Shown: one piece after another, positions 6,736 through 11,378 of the stretch
How positions within the stretch are numbered: position 1 is the stretch's first letter
How the letters are laid out: each line of letters begins with the position of its first letter
Assembly: GCA_044433415.1 (NCBI GenBank)
Contig: JAWXTP010000095.1
Location: 1-11,378 of the forward strand
Origin: JAWXTP01 sp044433415
GTDB lineage: Bacteria; Bacteroidota; Bacteroidia; Bacteroidales; Rikenellaceae
Length of the DNA stretch: 11,378 bases
Direction: 5' to 3'
The notes under the pieces: generated by a model
The model's database searches: none
What the model saw: the letters and a program-made list of their open reading frames with translations, nothing else
Told to the model about the DNA's origin: nothing
Translations under genes and position numbers: made by a program

Positions 6736-8175
6736 CTATATCTTAGAAGTGATATCTGGGAACACAATATTAAACATAAGATAAGCCATACCTAAGGTTA
6801 ATAGTATGTTAAACAGCTGACCACAACAGTATAAAGTAATATGTTTTGTACCTTGGATATGTTTCGAGAACTCTTTAAAGTTCGTATTCAAACCTATGCA
6901 TACAAAAGCTAGACAGAATAACCAATCTTTAAAATCCTTTGTAAAACCTTTAATGATACCATTATCTATCATAGCCGAGGCCATAGATTTATCAAGGTTG
7001 GTATATAGAATAGAAAATACTATAGACATCCCCACAAAGCCTAATAAAAACTTAGGGAAACGAGTCCATATCTCTATAGGTTTTGGACGTGGAGCATCAG
7101 GAGTACGCTCTACATAGATAGCCCAATATAACGCCACACAGAAAGCCACAACACCTATCAGCACATTCTGTATCATCTTAATAGTCGCAGCAACATTTAG
7201 AGCAGTATCCCCTATAAAGTTACCTGCTGCAACTACAGCACCTGTAGAATCTAGAGTACCTCCAAGCCATGCACCAGCAATAACCTCTGACAAGCCTAAT
7301 GCTTTAGCTATCATAGGTAATACCACCATCATCACAACCGTAAAAATCATAGATAAGGTAATAGCTATAGTAAGCTCTTCTTTTTTAGCTTTTGTTGCAG
7401 AAGCAGTAGCTATAGCGGCACTAACACCACATACGCTCATATCAGCACAAATAGTCATATTCAACGACTTAGACTTTAACTTAAGCACCTTCTGACCAAA
7501 AATATAAGTTGTTATAAGCACTATAGGTGTAACTATCCATGCAACAAAAATACCAGGAAGACCTATAGCCAATATCTTATTAATAAGTATCTCAGCACCC
7601 ATAATCACAAGACCTGTTTTTATGTAGTACTCACTTCTTATAGCAGGTTTTAACCACTCTGGTACTCCGACAGTATTACTTATAATAATACCTATTGCTA
7701 TAGCCCAGATTGCATAGTTTATACCTAAATAGCTAACCTCAGTTTGGCCTGCAAGCACAAAAGAAATTATCGCTATAAGGAACACCCCAGCAAGCGAGAC
7801 AGCAAATTTCTTGAAGCTCTCGCCCATTAATTTCACTCCTGTACCAAAAAGAGCTAAAATAAATACAAAAAGTCCAAGCATAGAGACTAATAGTGTTGTC
7901 TTACCTTCAGGGCGTATTGAATCAAGAGGTGAGACCTCCCATTTTTTAGGTGTTGCCACAAGAGATTTCACAGTTTTTGCAACGCCTATTTCCATAGATT
8001 TTACCGATACGCTTTCACCTGTACCATTTGCCATGCTTTCTGTCACAGCCACATCATATTTTTCTTTAACATTATCATACTGAGAAAAGTGCACTACAGA
8101 AATCAATGCTAAAATTATGACACCTATCCAAACGGCTAGCAAATCTTCATTGCTAAATAGTTTTCTAAAATTCAT
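6736..8175 (-). CDS. YeiH-family putative sulfate exporter (UPF0324/Cons_hypoth698 membrane protein)
   Basis: This 479-residue polytopic inner-membrane protein has about ten predicted spans after residue 92, plus an N-terminal span at about 12-30. Family hallmarks are visible: ADMSVCGVSAAIATA (244-258), GAWLGGTLDSTGAVVAAG (301-318) and the late IGLNTNFKEF (427-436). Members are annotated as putative sulfate exporters, but the substrate has rarely been tested. It is about 130 residues longer than E. coli YeiH (349 aa). The extra part is mostly the first span and a polar, likely extracytoplasmic segment (about 31-92) before the conserved core. A small membrane-protein gene follows after 7 bases. 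The gene diverges from the DeoC-like gene across a 266-base region. No clear -7/-33 promoter was found for it. Confidence 0.88.
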   Translation of the reverse strand: MNFRKLFSNEDLLAVWIGVIILALISVVHFSQYDNVKEKYDVAVTESMANGTGESVSVKSMEIGVAKTVKSLVATPKKWEVSPLDSIRPEGKTTLLVSMLGLFVFILALFGTGVKLMGESFKKFAVSLAGVFLIAIISFVLAGQTEVSYLGINYAIWAIAIGIIISNTVGVPEWLKPAIRSEYYIKTGLVIMGAEILINKILAIGLPGIFVAWIVTPIVLITTYIFGQKVLKLKSKSLNMTICADMSVCGVSAAIATASATKAKKEELTIAITLSMIFTVVMMVVLPMIAKALGLSEVIAGAWLGGTLDSTGAVVAAGNFIGDTALNVAATIKMIQNVLIGVVAFCVALYWAIYVERTPDAPRPKPIEIWTRFPKFLLGFVGMSIVFSILYTNLDKSMASAMIDNGIIKGFTKDFKDWLFCLAFVCIGLNTNFKEFSKHIQGTKHITLYCCGQLFNILLTLGMAYLMFNIVFPDITSKI

Positions 8176-8441
8176 AAAGGGTTTAAGTTTTTTCGTTTTA
8201 AATTTTGGGCGAAGATAACAATAATATATCGTAAGAATTTTACACTGAAGTTAAAAACAGCTCTTTAAAGGGCAAAATAAGTGTTTATACCCATTGAATG
8301 TGTCACAAAAAGCACCCTACACCTCTAATGTTATAAAATTAATTTGTCTTATTGATAATTGTTTACAAAAAAACATTATATTTGTGGTGAATATAGGGAC
8401 GTTAAAAAAATGCTCTAAATTACACATAAAATATTAATACA
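8176..8441. other. Divergent intergenic region between transporter and DeoC-like gene
   Basis: This region of 266 bases contains a good promoter towards the DeoC-like gene and a near-palindrome at 8260-8273 (GCTCTTTAAAGGGC, 6 of 7 pairs) that could be an operator. TATCTTCG, read on the minus strand at 8217-8210, is an imperfect -7 element for the transporter gene. No small gene is apparent. Confidence 0.4.
8352..8384 (+). promoter_or_regulatory. Bacteroidota-type promoter for the DeoC-like gene
   Basis: TATATTTG (8377-8384) matches the -7 consensus TAnnTTTG exactly. TTG (8352-8354) lies 22 bases upstream, within the 17-23 base spacing known for this phylum. The start of transcription would be near 8391, leaving a leader of about 50 bases before the ATG at 8442. 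Confidence 0.6.
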
Positions 8442-9107
8442 ATGCTTACATCAAAGTTTTTAGAATATAATATAACATCAGAAACAATAAATAGTGCGCA
8501 TATAAACAACAAGATAGCTTCTTTATTAGAATCCAAAGTTAATTATGTGGCTGTTTCTGTATCACCAGCGCTTTTAGAAGCTGTTGGTGTAGCTTTAGCA
8601 GATTTAGATATCACTCTTTCTTCTGTATCACGTTGTGGCACATACATTGAGGTACTTATGTTAGAATGCGCTATGGCTATAGAGAATGGAGCTGAGGAAA
8701 TAGAGGTCATTGTTGACTTAAATGATGCTGATATAGACGAGATTAACGAAATAAAAGGAGAGTTAAGTCTTTTAAAAAATGAAATTGAAGCTGACGCTCT
8801 TTTAAAAGTTGATATATCTTTTAACAAACTTACCTCTGACGAACAAGTGCAAAGTACTGTAGGGCATATCTGTTCATCAGGCGCTGATTTTATAGTTTTA
8901 AACTTAAAAAACACAAATACTAAATCTTTAGAACTTGCGTTAAAAGAGTTAAAAAAAGAATCTTTAAAACAAGGCAGACAAATAGGTATTAAATATAAAC
9001 ACGCAACAAACGAAGACGAAGTAATAAGTTTAACTGAAAAAATCTTAGGCTTAGCATGGCTAACACCAGAGTTACTTAGGATAGAGAGAGCTTCAAGGAA
9101 TTTCTAA
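8442..9107 (+). CDS. DeoC-like TIM-barrel protein lacking the Schiff-base lysine (probable pseudoenzyme)
   Basis: This protein of 221 residues aligns along its length with deoxyribose-phosphate aldolase (DeoC). Parallels to E. coli DeoC include YVAVSVSPALLEAVGVAL (strand 2), NGAEEIEVIVDL for YGADEVDVVFPY, ADALLKVDISFNKL for ANVLLKVIIETGEL, SSGADFIVLNL for KAGADFIKTSTG, and QIGIKYKHATNEDE for TVGFKPAGGVRTAED. The comparison from memory shows that the Schiff-base lysine (K167 in E. coli) is V152 here and D102 is E88, while K201 is kept as K184. The phosphate-binding glycine pair after that lysine and the terminal GASS motif (here RASR) are also gone. The fold assignment is fairly firm; aldolase activity is doubtful. 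The reading frame is intact with no frameshift, so it appears to be maintained. It has its own promoter and is followed at 83 bases by the membrane-anchored EEP gene. Function unknown. Confidence 0.75.
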   Translation: MLTSKFLEYNITSETINSAHINNKIASLLESKVNYVAVSVSPALLEAVGVALADLDITLSSVSRCGTYIEVLMLECAMAIENGAEEIEVIVDLNDADIDEINEIKGELSLLKNEIEADALLKVDISFNKLTSDEQVQSTVGHICSSGADFIVLNLKNTNTKSLELALKELKKESLKQGRQIGIKYKHATNEDEVISLTEKILGLAWLTPELLRIERASRNF

Positions 9108-9190
9108 AAATTGGATTTTAACGATTTTTAAAACTACCCTCAAACAATTTATAAAATATTCCTTGTATAAGGATAAAAGAACCAAATAGA
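9108..9190 (+). other. Short spacer with a 12-base palindrome
   Basis: These 83 AT-rich bases contain CCTTGTATAAGG (9161-9172), a 4-bp stem palindrome 19 bases before the next start codon. No convincing -7 element was seen, so the EEP gene may be read from the promoter of the DeoC-like gene. Confidence 0.3.
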
Positions 9191-10306
9191 ATGTCAAATT
9201 TTTTTAGAATATTTACAAAATCAATAGGATTAATTATTGTAATTACAGCAGCATTTTTACTGTTGTGTGCATTTTTAACATCTTACATAGAAAGTGACAA
9301 ACCATGGGTATTAACAGCAGGTCTTATAATGCCTATATTATACATCATCAATATAGTAATATTTTTGTATCTAATAATAAAATCAAAATATATACTATCC
9401 ATAATACCACTTGCGGCATTGCTTTTAACATTCACTACTGCAACCTCTATGTATGGAATTAACCTATTTAAGAGATACGATGACAGCAAGTATAAAATCA
9501 AAATTCTCACTTATAACACTCACGGTTATAGAGATACAGATTTCAAACTTAAGTTTGATGAAATGATGAATGAATTAGACTCCATATCTGCTGACATCTT
9601 ATTCCTACAGGAATTTAGCGCTACAAAGGTGTTATCACTGGATTCTATACAAAGTAGACTTCCTAAATACAAATATATACATCTACATATTTCTGATTCT
9701 ACGAGTACCACACAAACTACAGGGAGCGGAATTGCCATACTTAGTCGCTACCCTTTAATTAATCAGGTGAATATCGACTTTGAAGACACCTCTAATCGTT
9801 TTATGGTTTCAAACGCGATAATAGGAAGTGACACTTTAACATTAATAAATGTACATCTTCAATCTACAGGTGTTAATATTACAGATGCTAATAACCTCAG
9901 AAATATACAAGATTCGTTAAGTCTTTTAAAAGATACGGCAGTATATAAAAATACTTTAATTCCTTTGTATGAAAAACTTTTAGTAAGCAACTCTAAAAGA
10001 AGGACACAAACTGACAAAGTAGCTAAATTTATCACTAGCTCTAAACACCCTGTAATATTATGCGGTGATTTTAATAGTGTTCCTTCATCTTACACTTATC
10101 GTTGCTTCACGTCAAGACATGGTTTAAAAGACCCCTTCCTAAGGTTTGGTGTTGGTTATGAAGCTACATATAAATTATTTAAGGAACTACTGAGGATAGA
10201 CTACATATTACATTCTGAGGACTATACTTCTGTAAGTTTTAATGTTCCTCACCTTAAATATAGTGACCACTATCCTGTGTATACGGAACTAACTAAGAAA
10301 AAATAA
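9191..10306 (+). CDS. Membrane-anchored endonuclease/exonuclease/phosphatase-family protein
   Basis: The protein has 371 residues. Three membrane spans come first (about 11-33, 39-63 and 68-90), then an EEP (DNase I/sphingomyelinase-like) catalytic domain from about residue 101 to the end. Family motifs appear in order: LTYNTHGYRD (N109), ILFLQEF (E141), GIAILSRYPLI (180-190), LTLINVHLQSTG (N220, H222), VILCGDFNSVPSS (D293, N295), LRIDYIL (D337) and LKYSDHYPVY (D359, H360). All expected metal-binding and catalytic residues are present. The domain should therefore be an active Mg-dependent phosphodiesterase or nuclease, placed at the membrane. Because the third span ends just before the domain, an odd number of spans would put it outside the cytoplasm if the N-terminus is cytoplasmic. 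Such proteins are common in Bacteroidota, often beside rhomboid genes, which are absent here. The substrate is unknown. dapD starts 24 bases downstream. Confidence 0.92.
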   Translation: MSNFFRIFTKSIGLIIVITAAFLLLCAFLTSYIESDKPWVLTAGLIMPILYIINIVIFLYLIIKSKYILSIIPLAALLLTFTTATSMYGINLFKRYDDSKYKIKILTYNTHGYRDTDFKLKFDEMMNELDSISADILFLQEFSATKVLSLDSIQSRLPKYKYIHLHISDSTSTTQTTGSGIAILSRYPLINQVNIDFEDTSNRFMVSNAIIGSDTLTLINVHLQSTGVNITDANNLRNIQDSLSLLKDTAVYKNTLIPLYEKLLVSNSKRRTQTDKVAKFITSSKHPVILCGDFNSVPSSYTYRCFTSRHGLKDPFLRFGVGYEATYKLFKELLRIDYILHSEDYTSVSFNVPHLKYSDHYPVYTELTKKK

Positions 10307-10330
10307 AACAACTTATACATTTATAAATTT

Positions 10331-11161
10331 ATGAAACTAGACGAATTAAAAGCAAAAATTGAAGCTATCTGGGACAACAGAGAGCTACTACAAAATGACG
10401 ATTCTAAAGAAGCCATCAAAGAAGTTGTAGAACTTGTAGATGCTGGTAAACTACGTACTGCTGAACCTACAGACCTTGAAAAAAGCGAATGGCAAGTTAA
10501 CGAATGGGTTAAAAAAGCTATTATCTTATATTTCCCTATATGTGAAATGGAAACTATAGAAGTGGGTCCTTTTGAGTTCCACGACAAAATTCCTTTGAAA
10601 CGTAATTACGCTGAGTTAGGAGTACGTGTTGTTCCTCACGCTGTAGCACGTAAAGGTGCTTATGTTGCTCCTGGTGTTATCATGATGCCTTCTTACGTAA
10701 ACCTTGGTGCTTATGTAGATTCTGGCACTATGGTTGACACTTGGGCTACTGTAGGCTCTTGTGCTCAAATTGGTAAAAACGTACACCTTAGCGGTGGCGT
10801 TGGCATAGGTGGCGTATTAGAGCCTCTACAAGCTGCTCCTGTAATCATTGAAGATAACTGCTTCATTGGTTCTCGTTGTATCGTAGTAGAAGGTGCTCAC
10901 GTATGTAAAGAAGCTGTACTTGGTGCAGGGGTTACTATCACAGGTTCTACAAAAATTATTGACGTATCTCAAAGTCCAGCAGTAACTTATAAAGGTTATG
11001 TTCCTGCACGTTCAGTAGTTATACCTGGTTCTTTACCTAAAGAATTCCCTGGTGGCACTTACCATGTTCCTTGTGCTATTATTATCGGTAAAAGAAAGGC
11101 ATCTACTGATCTTAAAACCTCTCTTAACGATGCCTTACGCGAACATTCTGTGAGTGTGTAG
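10331..11161 (+). CDS. dapD: 2,3,4,5-tetrahydropyridine-2,6-dicarboxylate N-succinyltransferase
   Basis: This cytoplasmic enzyme of the succinylase branch of lysine/meso-diaminopimelate synthesis transfers succinyl from succinyl-CoA to tetrahydrodipicolinate. Its 276 residues match the E. coli DapD length (274). An alpha-helical N-terminal part (1-95, with WQVNEWVKKAIILYF at 54-68) precedes the left-handed beta-helix of hexapeptide repeats (about 100-235). Key segments are VPHAVARKGAYVAPGVIMMP, GTMVDTWATVGSCAQIGKN (D136 equals the catalytic aspartate 141 of E. coli) and CIVVEG (E187 equals glutamate 189). The C-terminal strand is IIGKRKASTDLKTSLNDALR. Its presence suggests the organism makes diaminopimelate by the DapD route. 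The codons look optimised compared with the preceding gene. It starts 24 bases after the EEP gene and could share its transcript, although the two have no obvious functional link. A long inverted repeat follows 21 bases after the stop. Confidence 0.97.
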   Translation: MKLDELKAKIEAIWDNRELLQNDDSKEAIKEVVELVDAGKLRTAEPTDLEKSEWQVNEWVKKAIILYFPICEMETIEVGPFEFHDKIPLKRNYAELGVRVVPHAVARKGAYVAPGVIMMPSYVNLGAYVDSGTMVDTWATVGSCAQIGKNVHLSGGVGIGGVLEPLQAAPVIIEDNCFIGSRCIVVEGAHVCKEAVLGAGVTITGSTKIIDVSQSPAVTYKGYVPARSVVIPGSLPKEFPGGTYHVPCAIIIGKRKASTDLKTSLNDALREHSVSV

Positions 11162-11182
11162 TTTTTTTGTAGCATAGTGAGG

Positions 11183-11305
11183 GCTTTTCCCAATAACGGC
11201 TCATCTTTGCGACCTTTTTGATTATTTCAATGCTCACAGCCGTCGAGGCTGCTCCGCTTAAAATAATCAAAAACGCCGCACATATGAACCATTCTTGGAA
11301 AAAGC
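11183..11305. repeat. 45-base-arm imperfect inverted repeat downstream of dapD
   Basis: The arms 11183-11227 and 11261-11305 are equal in length and match as reverse complements at 37 of 45 positions without gaps. The innermost 13 bases (TTTTTGATTATTT with AAATAATCAAAAA) pair perfectly. The 33-base loop holds a small hairpin, CAGCC-GTCGA-GGCTG (11237-11251). It is larger than a normal intrinsic terminator and is not followed by a T-run. It could serve as a transcript end for dapD or be a dispersed repeat family member; I cannot tell which. Confidence 0.75.
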
Positions 11306-11344
11306 GTACAATCGTGGACGTTATGTAACGCTCATGGTAAGAAA

Positions 11345-11378
11345 CCTAAGTGTTAGGTAATAGGAGAAGGAGAAGGAG
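11345..11378 (+). repeat. Short hairpin and GGAGAA tandem tract at the window edge
   Basis: CCTAA-GTG-TTAGG (11345-11357) is a perfect 5-bp stem. It is followed by GGAGAA, GGAGAA, GGAG (11363-11378), which is cut by the window end, so the true copy number is unknown. It may be a small microsatellite or a purine-rich leader of the next gene. The gene-free stretch 11162-11378 shows nothing else. Confidence 0.45.

Noticed and set aside
6729..6767. Upstream start for the small membrane protein
   Set aside because: It would overlap the transporter gene and spoil the hydrophobic N-terminal span. The start at 6728 fits spacing and protein features.
6397..8416. Shared AAAATGCTCTAA near 6400 and 8408, upstream of gap and of the DeoC-like gene
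   Set aside because: The two copies lie in opposite orientation relative to the genes they precede, and a 12-base AT-rich match in this composition is not convincing as a common regulatory site.

Overview
The window looks like chromosomal DNA of an AT-rich member of the Bacteroidota. Supporting signs are a lipoprotein-type outer-membrane factor behind an RND pump, TAnnTTTG-type promoter elements, AT-rich leaders without strong Shine-Dalgarno sequences, and a DapD and GAPDH that read like Bacteroidales or Flavobacteriia versions. I cannot fix the order or genus from the sequence alone. I see seven clear protein genes plus one small membrane-protein gene. There is no tRNA, rRNA, CRISPR array or recognisable transposase.

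Layout: (1) 80-4616, plus strand: the inner-membrane pump and the outer-membrane lipoprotein channel of a tripartite RND efflux system, 10 bases apart. The periplasmic adaptor is presumably encoded just outside the left edge. (2) 4617-5286: a 670-base gene-free block packed with repeats. It has two 107-base inverted arms (102/107 identical), a third partial copy of the arm end, two identical 31-base copies of an 11-bp tandem repeat, two G-quadruplex motifs and hairpins, and it ends in a bidirectional-looking terminator. This is the least explained part of the window. (3) 5287-8175, minus strand: a YeiH-family transporter, a 65-residue single-span protein just behind it, then glyceraldehyde-3-phosphate dehydrogenase with its own probable promoter. 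(4) 8176-8441: divergent promoter region. (5) 8442-11161, plus strand: a DeoC-like protein that lacks the Schiff-base lysine, a membrane-anchored endonuclease/exonuclease/phosphatase-family protein, and dapD of lysine/meso-diaminopimelate synthesis. (6) 11162-11378: a 45+45-base imperfect inverted repeat after dapD and the start of a GGAGAA tandem tract at the edge.

Most genes are housekeeping or ordinary accessory functions and do not form one pathway. gap serves glycolysis, dapD serves peptidoglycan and lysine synthesis, and the RND pair exports toxic compounds. The items most worth a second look are the repeat block at 4641-5210, the apparent DeoC pseudoenzyme, and the long inverted repeat behind dapD.
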